A stretch of DNA of 35,622 nucleotides from CAZCFB01 sp964511535 (GCA_964511535.1 CAZEFW010000095.1:1-35622); one strand, 5' to 3'; shown: positions 1-9,793, counted from the first letter of the stretch. Notes: generated from the letters alone by a model not told the origin. A program made the numbers and translations.

Positions 1-852
<852 letters not shown>

Positions 853-936
853 GGCGACCAGCTAACACCGAGATCCGGTGGTGGGCAAAAAAATTGGTCT
901 TTTAGGCGCTGTTGGTGATCAATCTAGGGTGGGTCA

Positions 937-1878
937 ATGGGTCATCAGGACACACATAAGGTCATCTTCATCGGCGGCGCGGGGCGCAGCGGCAGCACCC
1001 TCCTGGACAGGATGCTCGGCTCGGTCCCTGGCCTGGTGTCGGTGGGTGAGATCACCAACATCTGGCTGGTGGGCTTTGAGCAGGACTTCCCCTGCGGGTG
1101 CGGCGAGACTTTCTCTCGGTGCCCCTTCTGGCGCGAGGTGGTAGCGACAGCTTTTCCACCCCGAGGTGAGGTGCCCGTGGCGCGGATCGCCGCGCTGCGC
1201 AGCAGGGTCCAGCGCGGCGCGGGCAAGCTGGCCCTGCTGTCGCCCGTGCGATCCGACGCTTTCAGTCGCGACCTGGCCAGGTACGCCGCGGTGGTGCAGC
1301 GGCTGCTGCGCGCCGTCACGGAGGTCAGCGGCGCCCGGGTTGTGGTGGACTCGAGCAAGCTGCCGAGCCACGGCATGGTGCTCGCCAGCCTGCCAGGGGT
1401 GCAGCTGCACGTGGTCCACCTGGTGCGCGACAGCCGCGCCGTGGCCCACTCCTGGCAGCGCAAGAAGTTGCGGCGCCATGTGCGCGGCGAGCCAGAGTAC
1501 CTGCCCCGGCTCGGCCCGCTTCACAGCGCCCTGCGCTACTACTCTGGCAACCTGCCCATGCTCCGGCTGTGTGCCCCGGCCGGCGGATCCTACACCCGGC
1601 TGCGCTACGAGGACCTTGTGGCGGATCCTGCCGGCGGCCTGGGGCGGATCCTCGCCGCCGCGGGGCTGGCCAGGGCGCCCGTCGACTTCCTCCACGGGCA
1701 CGCCGTCAGCCTGGGCATCAACCACATGGTGGACGGCAACCCGATGCGGCACCGCGCCGGGGAGATGAAGATCCGCCGGGACGCCGCCTTCGAAACCGGC
1801 ATGGCGCCGCTGGACCGCGCCCTGGTCACCGCGGCGACCCTGCCCCTGCGGCTGCTGTACGGTTACGGAGCCGGCTGA
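937..1878 (+). CDS. PAPS-dependent sulfotransferase family protein
   Basis: 313 residues. The N-terminal strand-loop-helix GRSGSTLLDRML (16-27) is the 5'-phosphosulfate-binding loop of sulfotransferases. DSSK (138-141) followed by HLVRDSRAVAHSW (161-173) matches the 3'-phosphate-binding region. The Cys-containing stretch FPCGCGETFSRCPFW (51-65) is typical of the bacterial Sulfotransfer_3-like group. It should transfer sulfate from PAPS to a carbohydrate, lipid or peptide hydroxyl or amine; the acceptor is unknown. The next gene, a glycosyltransferase, begins 5 bp after its stop, so a sulfated glycan or glycolipid is a reasonable inference. The first of two close start options was kept, as the second (GTG/ATG region a few codons later) gives no better ribosome site. 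Confidence 0.88.
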   Translation: MGHQDTHKVIFIGGAGRSGSTLLDRMLGSVPGLVSVGEITNIWLVGFEQDFPCGCGETFSRCPFWREVVATAFPPRGEVPVARIAALRSRVQRGAGKLALLSPVRSDAFSRDLARYAAVVQRLLRAVTEVSGARVVVDSSKLPSHGMVLASLPGVQLHVVHLVRDSRAVAHSWQRKKLRRHVRGEPEYLPRLGPLHSALRYYSGNLPMLRLCAPAGGSYTRLRYEDLVADPAGGLGRILAAAGLARAPVDFLHGHAVSLGINHMVDGNPMRHRAGEMKIRRDAAFETGMAPLDRALVTAATLPLRLLYGYGAG

Positions 1879-1883
1879 CCACC

Positions 1884-3065
1884 ATGCGGATCCTGCTCGT
1901 TCATAACTACTACCAGCTGCGGGGCGGCGAGGACGTGATCTTCGAGACCGAGGCCGGGCTGCTGGAGCAGGCTGGCCACGCGGTCATCCGCTTCACCCGT
2001 CACAACGACGCCGCGCGGCGCATGGGCCGCGCCGAGCTGCTGGCCCGGACCCTGTGGAACCGGGAGGTACACCGGGAACTGGCGGCGGTGATCCGGGAGG
2101 GGCGCCCCGACGTGGCCCACTTCCACAACGCCTTCCCGCTCGTCTCCCCGGCGGCGTATTACGCTGCCCGCGCCGCCGGCGTGCCGGTGCTTCAGACGCT
2201 GAACAACTTCCGCCTGTTCTGCCTCAACGGCTACTTCCTGCGCGACGGCGAGCTGTGCGAGCTGTGCCGGGACCGCCCCCTGCCCTGGCCGGGGGTGCTG
2301 CACCGATGCTACCGCGGCAGCGTCGGTGCCAGCGCCGCGGTGGCGGCCATGCTCTCGGGACATCGCGCGGCGGGCACCTGGCGCGACGCGGTGGACCGGT
2401 GGGTGGTGTACGGCAGCCCCTTCGTGCGGCGCAAGTTCATCGAGGCGGGGCTGCCCGCGGCGAAGGTGGACATCAAGCCCAACGTGATCCACCCGGACCC
2501 GGGGCCGGGCGCCGGCGATGGGGGCCACGCCCTGTTCGTGGGCCGGCTCTCTCCTGAAAAAGGCCTGGACACCTTGCTGCAGGCCTGGCGGCTCCTCGGT
2601 GACGCTGCCCCGCCGCTGAAGGTGGTGGGCGGCGGCCCGCTGGCCGGGCTGGTCCAGGCCGAGGCCGCGGCGCGCCCCGGCAGGGTGGCGTGCCTGGGCG
2701 AGCAGCCCATGGAGAAGGTGATGGAGCTGGTGGGCCGGGCCCGCTTCCTGGTCTTCCCCTCGCGCTGGTACGAGACCTTCGGCCGCGTGGGCGCCGAGGC
2801 CATGGCCCGAGGCACGCCGGTGGTGGCATCCCGCCTGGGCGCCATGGCCGACATGGTCCAGCACGGCCGCAACGGGCTGCTGTTCCGCGCCGGCGATGCG
2901 CGGCAGCTCGCAGACGCGGTCAGCTGGCTGGGTCAGAACCCCGGCGCCCTGGCCGCCATGCGCGGTGAGGCGCGCGCTTGCTTCGAGAGGCGCTACGCGG
3001 CCGGGCCGGTGATGAAGCGGCTGATGGCCATCTACCGCCAGCTCGCGCCAGGGGCCAGGCGGTGA
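1884..3065 (+). CDS. GT4-family (GT-B fold) glycosyltransferase
   Basis: 393 residues from ATG 1884; the frame is open further upstream but that part overlaps the sulfotransferase out of frame. N-terminal acceptor domain begins MRILLVHNYYQLRGGEDV, a common opening of GT4 enzymes. The donor-binding domain covers about 215-375 with FVGRLSPEKGLDTLLQAW and an EX7E motif (E297, E305) in SRWYETFGRVGAEAM, which holds the nucleotide sugar in retaining GT4 enzymes. A Cys-rich loop (LCELCRD, RCY, about 112-143) is shared by a subgroup of this family. Cytoplasmic, probably membrane-associated; sugar and acceptor unknown. It lies 5 bp after the sulfotransferase and overlaps the TamB-like gene by 4 bp, so the three are almost certainly co-transcribed. 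Confidence 0.92.
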   Translation: MRILLVHNYYQLRGGEDVIFETEAGLLEQAGHAVIRFTRHNDAARRMGRAELLARTLWNREVHRELAAVIREGRPDVAHFHNAFPLVSPAAYYAARAAGVPVLQTLNNFRLFCLNGYFLRDGELCELCRDRPLPWPGVLHRCYRGSVGASAAVAAMLSGHRAAGTWRDAVDRWVVYGSPFVRRKFIEAGLPAAKVDIKPNVIHPDPGPGAGDGGHALFVGRLSPEKGLDTLLQAWRLLGDAAPPLKVVGGGPLAGLVQAEAAARPGRVACLGEQPMEKVMELVGRARFLVFPSRWYETFGRVGAEAMARGTPVVASRLGAMADMVQHGRNGLLFRAGDARQLADAVSWLGQNPGALAAMRGEARACFERRYAAGPVMKRLMAIYRQLAPGARR

Positions 3066-6000
3066 GCGGAGCCCCCGAACAGCAGCAGCCCCCACGCCAG
3101 CGCGACAAGGGGAAGCCGGTGCGCTGGCCGCTGCGGCTGTTCGGCGCGCTGCTGCTGCTGGCCCTGGCATTCAGCCTCACGCTGCTCTGGGGCTACCGGT
3201 TCCGCAACGGCGAGTACATGGCGAAGCTGGTGATGGAGCTGGCCAACCCGGCGCTGCGCGGCCGGCTGGAGTTCGGCAGCATCCGCTGGGGCGCGGACAC
3301 CCTGATCCACCTGGCGGTGGGCATGCCGGCCCCGGCCAGGGTGGAGCACTTCTCGGTGTATGACCCCCAGGGGGAGCGCGTGATCTTCGCCCCCAGGGCA
3401 ACGGCGGCCATCGACCTGACCTCGCTCATCAGCGGGGGGCATGTGGTGCTGTACAACATCGAGGCCAGCGGCGGCTACGTCAACGTCACCGCCCTGCCCA
3501 CCGGCAAGGGGGACGAGACCGTGGTGGGGTTCATCAAGGCCTTCTCGTCGGTGACCCCGTCGGACGGGCCGGGATCGCGGGTGGAGCTCAACAGCGTGGC
3601 CTTGAAGAACTTCAGGCTCAAGCTCGCCTTCCCGAGCTGGTCCGTGGACCTGGCCGGGGTGGACGTGGACGGCACCCTGGACATCCCGCCGGACGGCGAC
3701 GCCACGGTGCTGTACAAGGCGCGCGCCTCGGCGCGCTCGGGCGCGCTGACCATCGCCGGCAAGCGCGTGCCCGTGGAGGAGCTAAAGGCCACCCGGTTCG
3801 AGGTCACCAGCGACGATCCCCAGAGCTGGTGGTTCGCCGCCACCCTGAAGGCCGCCGGCGCGCCGATGCAGGCCAAGGGGCGCATGACCGACACCTTCAC
3901 CGAGGAGCCCGGCGTGGAGATGGCGGCCAGCTCCAAGGACGCCGCGTCCCTGCTGCGGCACCTGGCGGGGGACGACCTGGGCATCGGCGGTGATGTTCAG
4001 GTGGTGGCCCGGCTGGACGGGCTGCTGCAGGGGCCGGTGATTAGCGGCAAGGTGCGCGGCGTCACGGCGGCGCCGGGCGGCGTGAAGCTTGACGGGCTGC
4101 AGGGCGACCTCTCCGTCGACCTGGGCAAGGGGACCCTCACCGCCGCGGCGGTCCAGGGCCGCGGGCTCGGCGGCAGCTTCACCGGCGAGGGGCGCATGGA
4201 CATGAACACCAGCGACTGGAGCGGCGCGCTCAAGGTCACCGGCGTTGACACGGGCAAGCTGACGCCCGCCCTGGCCGGGCGGCTGGACGGCCGCCTGAAG
4301 CTCAAGGGGGTCACCTCCCCTGCCCCGCGCGCCCTGTCGGTGGTGGACCTCACCCTCGCTCGCAAGGACCGGGACTGGCTGCCGCGCAAGGTCAAGGCGG
4401 CTGGCACCGTTCACCTCGGCACCCGCGTGCTCGACCTGGCCGGCCTGAAGCTGTCCGGCGACGGCCACACCCTCGAGGCGAGGGGCTCGGTCAACGTGCG
4501 CACCGGGCAGGTGAACCTGTTCTGCGATGTGGCCTCGCCGCGGCTGGGCCGCTGGCTCGCCCGAAAGAAGATCGTGCAGGTGGTGCGCGGCGCCACCACG
4601 CGGCTGCACGTGACCGGGCGCGCCCCGGCCCTGCGCGCCCGGGGCACCCTGCGCGCCACCGGGGTCGGCTACGATCCGGTGCGCCTCAAGCGCATGACCG
4701 CCGACGTCCGGTTCGACGGCCAGGACCTGAAGCTGACCCGCATCCGCTCCGAAGGTTACGGCGGCACCTTCAAGGGCGAGGCGATCGTGCGGCTGTTCAG
4801 GGGCAACGTGCTGCACCCGCTGCCGATGCCGCTGGTGCGGGGCAAGGTGCGCGCGGTGGAGCTGGACCTGGCGGCGTTGAACCTCGGGTTCGACGCCAAG
4901 GGTATGTTGTCGGCCGAGGTGGACATCTCCGGTCCGCTCAACCGCCTGACCGGCACGGCCGACCTGAAGCTCCCGCGGCTGCGCTACCTGGGCGAGGTGT
5001 ACGACGGCGCCTGGGCCCGGCTCGGCGTGCTGCAGGACCGCCTGAGCATCTACCGCAGCTCCTTCGGCCGGGGCGGCGGCGGCCAGCTCCAGGGCTGGGG
5101 CGACCTGTACTACGACGGGCGCCTCGATCTGCGCCTCAAGGCCACCGAATTCCCCATCACCGGCGTGCCCCAGCTGGCCGACCTGCCCCTCGGGCTGGGC
5201 GGCACCATCCGCGGCCAGGTCAACGTCAACGGCACCCTGAACGATCCGCGCCTAAACGGCACGGTGCGCCTGGACGACGCCCGGCTGCGCGGCATGGCCA
5301 TGGGCTCGGGCTCGGTGACCCTCACCTCCGGCTCGGACCTGGTGCGGATCAAGGGGACCCTGCTGGCCGGCCTGCTTCGCCTGGAGGGATACCTGCTCAC
5401 CGACCCGCGCGCGCGGCTGCACCTGCGGCTGGAGATCGACCGCATGCCCCTGGAGAAGGTGGCCTACGAGGTGCGCGAGCTGGGCGACGTGCGGGGGGTG
5501 ATCAGCGGCACCATCCGGCTGGACGCCGACAGCAAGGACGGGCTCACCTGGGCCGACGCCCGCCTGCCGCGCGTCGAGCTCTCGCTGCGCCACCGCAACC
5601 CCGGCGAGCGGGACGTGACCGTGGTGCGGCTGCTCAACAGCGAGGACATCCTGGCCCGCTGGGACGGCAGCCAGCTGCACGTGGTCACCGCCAAGCTGGA
5701 GACCCGGGTCAAGGGGCAGAAGGGGAAGCAGGCCAACTTCTCCGTGGGCGGCTGGGTCTCCCCCGCCGGCGCGGACATGAAGCTGCGCGGCAAGGTGGCC
5801 ATCGAGATCCTGGAGTTCTTCCTGGCGGGCAAGGTGCAGAAACTCACCGGGGACGCCGTGGCCAACGTGACCCTCAAGGGGCCGCTGAACGACCTGAACC
5901 CCACCGGGACGCTGGACCTGCGGCGCATCACCATCGCCATGCCGCGCTTCCAGCGCCTCATCGAGGTGCCGCAGGGTCAGATCAAGCTCGCCGGCGGCGG

Positions 6001-7474
6001 CCTGCAGGTGGACAAGTTCAAGGTGCGCGTGGGCCGCCAGGAGCTGGCCGCGTCTGGCACCGTGAGCCTGACCCAGTTCAGGCCCACCTCCACCGACCTG
6101 CTGCTCACCGGCGACGTGAACATGGAGCTGCTGCAGCTGCTGTTCCCCGAGCATGTTTCCCACTCGGTGGGCGCGACCTGGATCAAGGTGCGCGCCCGGG
6201 GGCCGGTGTCAGACCCCCAGTTCACCGGGCAGCTCAAGGTCAAGCGGGTGGAGGTCTCGCCGCGGGGCTGGGGCCGCACCATCACCCTCGACCGCGGGGA
6301 CGTGCGGTTCTCCAACTACCTGATCAAGACCGCGGCGCCCCTGGGCGGCACCTATGACGAGGGCCTGGTGCAGGCCGACGGCGAGGTGCGGCTGGATCGC
6401 TTCGACATGGTGGACATCTACCTGCGCATCACCGGCACCGGCATCCCCCAGCGCTCGCCCAACGTCTACAGCGCCGAGTTCAACTGCGACGTCCGGCTCA
6501 TGGGAGACAGCCAGCGCCTCGCCCTGGAGGGCGACCTGGAGCTGGTGGATCTGAGCTACACGCGCAAGTTCGACGTGCTCAAGCAGGCCTTCATCAAGCC
6601 GAGGGTGCAGGAGGAGGACCCGCCGTTCTGGAAGGGCCAGCCGCTGCTGGAGGACCTGGCCCTCGACCTGAAGGTGCGCACCATGGGGCAGATCCTGGTG
6701 AAGAACAACCTGGCCAACCTCTCGCTGTCCGGCGACTTCGTGGTGGTGGGCACGCTGGAGAACCCCCGCCTGGGCGGGCTGATCCGCGCAGAGGAGGGCA
6801 CCTTCAAGCTGCCCTACCTGCGCGGCGACTTCTCCATCAGCCAGGGGCAGATCCTGTTCACCTCCAGCAAGCCCATGGAGCAGGGGCAGATCGCCATCAC
6901 CAGCGAGACCACCTTCGAGGGGCGCAACCAGGTGGACTACCTGATCACGCTCAAGGTGGAGGGGCCCCTGAGCAACCCCGCGATCCAGCTGAGCAGCGTG
7001 CCGAACCTGGACCCGGGCCAGATCAGCGCCCTGCTGGTGACCGGCCGCACCACCGACGAGCTGCGCAAGGAGCTGGGCGGGGGCAGCGAGACCGGGGCGT
7101 CCACCGGCGGCGGCGCGCAGGCGGCGGGCGCGGCGGACGCCCAGGTCAAGCAGCTCACCGGTGAGATCCTGTCGTCCATCATCGAGGACCCGCTGAAGAA
7201 GGTGACCCGGCTGGACGTGATCAGCCTGGAGGTGGGCACCGAGTCGGCCCAGATCCGCGCCGGCAAGAAGATCGGGCGCTACCTGAACCTCGCCGGCGAG
7301 TACGAGCTCGGCCTGCTGGGCGACAGCCGCGCCGAGGGGCGGCTGGAGGTCAAGATGCACGACCTGCTGATGCTGGTGGGCAAGTGGCAGCGCCTCTCCA
7401 CCCGCCTGGAGACCGAGGACGAGGACCCGAACCAGGGCAGGCTGGAGCTGAAGCTTAGCCTGCCGCTGAGGTGA
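3062..7474 (+). CDS. tamB: TamB-like translocation/assembly module (AsmA/DUF490 family)
   Basis: 1470 residues starting at GTG 3062, in a GTGA overlap with the glycosyltransferase stop. An upstream ATG at 2978 gives a 28-residue extension inside the previous gene and was rejected. A basic N-terminus precedes one transmembrane anchor (about 23-44). The rest is a very long periplasmic repeat of beta-strand segments, many of the form 'leaG.V..tG.l..P...G.l.l', as in the AsmA/TamB/YhdP bridge proteins. The C-terminal TamB domain has the typical GEVRL, ISQGQILFTS, ITSETTFEGRNQVDYLITLKVEGPLSNP and PNLDPGQISALLVTG stretches. These proteins form a grooved bridge from inner to outer membrane for phospholipid transport and, with the Omp85 protein TamA, help outer-membrane protein assembly. 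No tamA lies in the window. Confidence 0.9.
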   Translation: MSGAPEQQQPPRQRDKGKPVRWPLRLFGALLLLALAFSLTLLWGYRFRNGEYMAKLVMELANPALRGRLEFGSIRWGADTLIHLAVGMPAPARVEHFSVYDPQGERVIFAPRATAAIDLTSLISGGHVVLYNIEASGGYVNVTALPTGKGDETVVGFIKAFSSVTPSDGPGSRVELNSVALKNFRLKLAFPSWSVDLAGVDVDGTLDIPPDGDATVLYKARASARSGALTIAGKRVPVEELKATRFEVTSDDPQSWWFAATLKAAGAPMQAKGRMTDTFTEEPGVEMAASSKDAASLLRHLAGDDLGIGGDVQVVARLDGLLQGPVISGKVRGVTAAPGGVKLDGLQGDLSVDLGKGTLTAAAVQGRGLGGSFTGEGRMDMNTSDWSGALKVTGVDTGKLTPALAGRLDGRLKLKGVTSPAPRALSVVDLTLARKDRDWLPRKVKAAGTVHLGTRVLDLAGLKLSGDGHTLEARGSVNVRTGQVNLFCDVASPRLGRWLARKKIVQVVRGATTRLHVTGRAPALRARGTLRATGVGYDPVRLKRMTADVRFDGQDLKLTRIRSEGYGGTFKGEAIVRLFRGNVLHPLPMPLVRGKVRAVELDLAALNLGFDAKGMLSAEVDISGPLNRLTGTADLKLPRLRYLGEVYDGAWARLGVLQDRLSIYRSSFGRGGGGQLQGWGDLYYDGRLDLRLKATEFPITGVPQLADLPLGLGGTIRGQVNVNGTLNDPRLNGTVRLDDARLRGMAMGSGSVTLTSGSDLVRIKGTLLAGLLRLEGYLLTDPRARLHLRLEIDRMPLEKVAYEVRELGDVRGVISGTIRLDADSKDGLTWADARLPRVELSLRHRNPGERDVTVVRLLNSEDILARWDGSQLHVVTAKLETRVKGQKGKQANFSVGGWVSPAGADMKLRGKVAIEILEFFLAGKVQKLTGDAVANVTLKGPLNDLNPTGTLDLRRITIAMPRFQRLIEVPQGQIKLAGGGLQVDKFKVRVGRQELAASGTVSLTQFRPTSTDLLLTGDVNMELLQLLFPEHVSHSVGATWIKVRARGPVSDPQFTGQLKVKRVEVSPRGWGRTITLDRGDVRFSNYLIKTAAPLGGTYDEGLVQADGEVRLDRFDMVDIYLRITGTGIPQRSPNVYSAEFNCDVRLMGDSQRLALEGDLELVDLSYTRKFDVLKQAFIKPRVQEEDPPFWKGQPLLEDLALDLKVRTMGQILVKNNLANLSLSGDFVVVGTLENPRLGGLIRAEEGTFKLPYLRGDFSISQGQILFTSSKPMEQGQIAITSETTFEGRNQVDYLITLKVEGPLSNPAIQLSSVPNLDPGQISALLVTGRTTDELRKELGGGSETGASTGGGAQAAGAADAQVKQLTGEILSSIIEDPLKKVTRLDVISLEVGTESAQIRAGKKIGRYLNLAGEYELGLLGDSRAEGRLEVKMHDLLMLVGKWQRLSTRLETEDEDPNQGRLELKLSLPLR

Positions 7475-7511
7475 ATCGGCGCTATACCGGAGCAGGCGAT
7501 GATGCCGGGCC

Positions 7512-7526
7512 CACAGGAGTCCTGTG
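7512..7526. promoter_or_regulatory. 15-bp perfect palindrome covering the ribosome-binding site of the cobalamin-binding gene
   Basis: CACAGGA-G-TCCTGTG is a perfect 7-bp inverted repeat around one central base. It contains the AGGAG (7515-7519) that sits 9 bp before the chosen ATG at 7529. Two readings are possible: a dimeric regulator operator just inside the transcript start region, or a small RNA hairpin that hides the ribosome site. A one-base loop is too tight for an RNA hairpin unless the inner pairs open, so the operator reading is somewhat favoured. Function is inferred only. Confidence 0.4.
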
Positions 7527-7528
7527 AC

Positions 7529-8218
7529 ATGAGCGGAGATACACGATCCAGCGCCCCGGAGGGCGCGCGCATGGTCGAGGTGAAGGGCGCCTACCTGGAC
7601 GCCCTGCTGCGCGGCCGCCGCGTCGAGGCGCTGGATATCCTGCGCGCGCCGGCCGACCGGGGGGTGGAGCTCCCGCTGCTCTACATGCACGTGATCCACG
7701 AGGCGCTCTACGACGTGGGCCGCCTGTGGGAGCGGAACAAGATCTCGGTGGCCGAGGAGCACATGGCCACCGCCATCGCCCAGTGGTGCCTCTCCAGCCT
7801 CTACGGCCAGCTGCCCGTGCCGACGACGGTGCGCGGCCGCGCGGTCATCGCCGGCGTGCAGGGGGAGCTGCACCAGGTGGGCGCCAACATCGTGTCCGAC
7901 GTGCTGGAGAGCGACGGCTGGGACGTGCGCTTCCTCGGCACAGACATGCCGTACGACGGGATCTTCCAGGCCGTGGTGGACCACGAGGCCGACGTGCTCG
8001 GCATCTCCGTGGCCATGGTGTTCAACCTGCACCAGGTCAGGCGCATGGTGCAGGCGGCGCGCGCTGCCCTGGGGGACGCGGCGCCGGCCATGGTGCTGGG
8101 CGGCTGCGCCATGCAGTTCGCCCCGGGCATGACCCAACAGCTCGGCGCGGCTGGCGTGGCCACCGACGTGCTGGCGGCCCGGCGGCTGTTCGCCTCGCTG
8201 CCTGCGGACGAAGAGTAG
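7529..8218 (+). CDS. Stand-alone cobalamin (B12)-binding protein with CarH/LitR-type photosensor signatures
   Basis: 229 residues from ATG 7529, chosen for AGGAG 9 bp upstream; an ATG at 7499 in the same frame would add 10 residues. The N-terminal four-helix cap (about 15-95) has W67-x9-E77-H78 in LWERNKISVAEEHMAT. This W-x9-EH motif lies over the adenosyl group in CarH/LitR photoreceptors. The Rossmann-type B12 domain (about 103-225) has E113-x-H115-xx-G118, the ExHxxG variant of DxHxxG, in which H115 ligates cobalt. GISVAMVF and MVLGGCAMQF are further core strands. There is no MerR-type DNA-binding domain and no enzyme partner. It may act as a B12/light-dependent signalling protein through another regulator, as AerR does; a corrinoid carrier is less likely. 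It may be read from its own start or from the upstream operon 54 bp away. Confidence 0.87.
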   Translation: MSGDTRSSAPEGARMVEVKGAYLDALLRGRRVEALDILRAPADRGVELPLLYMHVIHEALYDVGRLWERNKISVAEEHMATAIAQWCLSSLYGQLPVPTTVRGRAVIAGVQGELHQVGANIVSDVLESDGWDVRFLGTDMPYDGIFQAVVDHEADVLGISVAMVFNLHQVRRMVQAARAALGDAAPAMVLGGCAMQFAPGMTQQLGAAGVATDVLAARRLFASLPADEE

Positions 8219-8221
8219 CGG

Positions 8222-9793
8222 CTACTTCGCGGTGAACTTGAAGTTCACCTCCTTGATGTAGTTCTTCCCTGACGCGTCGGTGCAGCTGTAGATGACGCCC
8301 GAGCCGCTGGTGATGACGCCGGCGGTGGCGGTGAGCTTGCACTCGCCGATGGTCTGGTCCAGCAGCAGGTCCGACTCCTTGACCCGCATGGTGAAGCCTG
8401 TGTTCATGAAGGTGTAGGCCGTGGCGCTGCCCACCTTCTCGTTCCAGGTGGGCGTCCAGTTGTTGTTCACCACGCTGGTCTTCTTGGTGGTGCCGGAGAG
8501 CACCACCTCCACGTAAGCGTCCGGGTCGCCGTTGTCGGGCCAGGTGTCCCACGAGCTCTTGGCGGTCTTGTCGATCTTGGCCGAGACGATGGTCAGATCC
8601 CAGCTGGAGAAGCTGGAGAGCTTGCACTGCTGGCTGCCGCAGTACTCGTACTTCAGGCAGGACTTGCACGCCGCCCCGCCGGACCCGCAGGCCGAAGAGG
8701 TCATGCCCGTCCTGCAGGTGGTCCCCTGGCAGCAGCCGGACTTGCAGCTCGCCGGCGAGCAGCCCGTGGTCTTGCAGGCGCCGTTGACGCAGCTCTGGCC
8801 GGGGCCGCACGCCGCGCACTGCTGCCCGCTGCTGCCGCACGCGGCGCTGGTGTTGCCGGCCTCGCACTTGCCCGCCTTGCAGCAGCCGCTGCTGCAGGTG
8901 GACGGCGAGCAGCCGCTCGCCTTGCACACCCCGGCCACGCAGCTCTGCCCGACGCTGCAAGTGGCGCACTGCTGGCCGGCGCTGCCGCACGCCTGGCTGG
9001 TGCTGCCCGGCTCACACTTGCCCGCCTTGCAGCAGCCGCTGCTGCAGGTGGCCGGCGAGCACGGCGTCGCGGAGCACACCCCGGACTGGCAGCTCTGCCC
9101 CGCGGCGCAGGCGGCGCACGACACGCCGCCGGTGCCGCACTCGGCGTCGGTATTTCCCGGCTTGCAGGTGCCCGCCTTGCAGCAGCCGCCGCAGGTCGAC
9201 GGCGAGCAGCCGCCCATGGGCTTGCACTCGCCGCCCACGCACCCCTGCCCCGCCCCGCAGGCCACGCACTGCTTGCCGGCGCTGCCGCACGCCTCCTTGG
9301 CGTTGCCCGGCTTGCACACCCCCGCCTTGCAGCAGCCCGTGGCGCAGTTGGAGGGCGAGCAGCTCGCCACCGACTTGCAGGTCTGGCCCACGCAGCTCTG
9401 GCCGGCATCGCACAGGCTGCAGGGCGCGCCCGCGCTGCCGCACGCCTCCTTGGCGTTGCCCGGCTTGCACTGGGTGCCCTGGCAGCACCCCGATGGGCAG
9501 CTGACGGCGGAGCATGAGCCCACCTTGGCGCACTTGCCCCCCACGCACTTCTTGCCGCCGGTGCACGCCTTGCAAGCCGCCCCCTTGAGCCCGCAGCTGG
9601 CGGCGGACTGGGCCAGCACGCACTTGCCCTTGGCGTCGCAGCAGCCGCCGCAGGTGGCGGGGCCGCAGGGCGCGGCGTCCTCCACCGGCGTGTAGGCGTC
9701 AGCCGCCGGCGGGTCCTCCCCGCCTTCTCCGCAGCCCGCGGCCGCCAGCAAAATGCCAAGACAGAGGATCAGGATGGTTCTCGAATACTCCAT
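8222..9793 (-). CDS. Cys-rich tandem-repeat lipoprotein with C-terminal C2-like domain
   Basis: 523 residues. Signal peptide with lipobox LAAAGC; Cys21 would be lipidated. A short acidic linker (22-42) leads to seven tandem repeats of 49-51 residues (start Cys 43, 94, 145, 196, 245, 295 and 345). The best repeats have ten cysteines in the pattern C-x4-C-x3-CC-x4-C-x8-C-x6-C-x2-C-x5-C-x4-C, ending near residue 394. Residues about 397-500 look like a C2 domain: WDLTIVSAKI, DPDAYVEVVL, NNNWTPTWNE and ESDLLLDQTIGEC, with acidic residues where calcium would bind. The predicted product is a disulfide-rich stalk at the outer membrane ending in a lipid- or ligand-binding module. A GGAGG 7 bp before the ATG supports the start. 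Its stop lies 3 bp from the stop of the convergent cobalamin gene. The function is not known. Confidence 0.85.
   Translation of the reverse strand: MEYSRTILILCLGILLAAAGCGEGGEDPPAADAYTPVEDAAPCGPATCGGCCDAKGKCVLAQSAASCGLKGAACKACTGGKKCVGGKCAKVGSCSAVSCPSGCCQGTQCKPGNAKEACGSAGAPCSLCDAGQSCVGQTCKSVASCSPSNCATGCCKAGVCKPGNAKEACGSAGKQCVACGAGQGCVGGECKPMGGCSPSTCGGCCKAGTCKPGNTDAECGTGGVSCAACAAGQSCQSGVCSATPCSPATCSSGCCKAGKCEPGSTSQACGSAGQQCATCSVGQSCVAGVCKASGCSPSTCSSGCCKAGKCEAGNTSAACGSSGQQCAACGPGQSCVNGACKTTGCSPASCKSGCCQGTTCRTGMTSSACGSGGAACKSCLKYEYCGSQQCKLSSFSSWDLTIVSAKIDKTAKSSWDTWPDNGDPDAYVEVVLSGTTKKTSVVNNNWTPTWNEKVGSATAYTFMNTGFTMRVKESDLLLDQTIGECKLTATAGVITSGSGVIYSCTDASGKNYIKEVNFKFTAK
8612..9667 (-). repeat. Seven in-frame tandem repeats of about 150 bp encoding ten-Cys modules
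   Basis: The repeats encode residues 43-394 of the lipoprotein. Units 5 and 6 are the most alike at protein and DNA level (for example CSSGCCKAGKCE in both). The first and last units are the most diverged, and unit 4 lacks one or two residues between its second and third cysteines. This fits growth by internal duplication and makes unit number a likely variable between strains. Confidence 0.85.

Noticed and set aside
1569..1883. Upstream extension of the glycosyltransferase frame
   Set aside because: It overlaps the sulfotransferase out of frame, is Arg/Pro-rich, and the family-typical N-terminus begins at ATG 1884.
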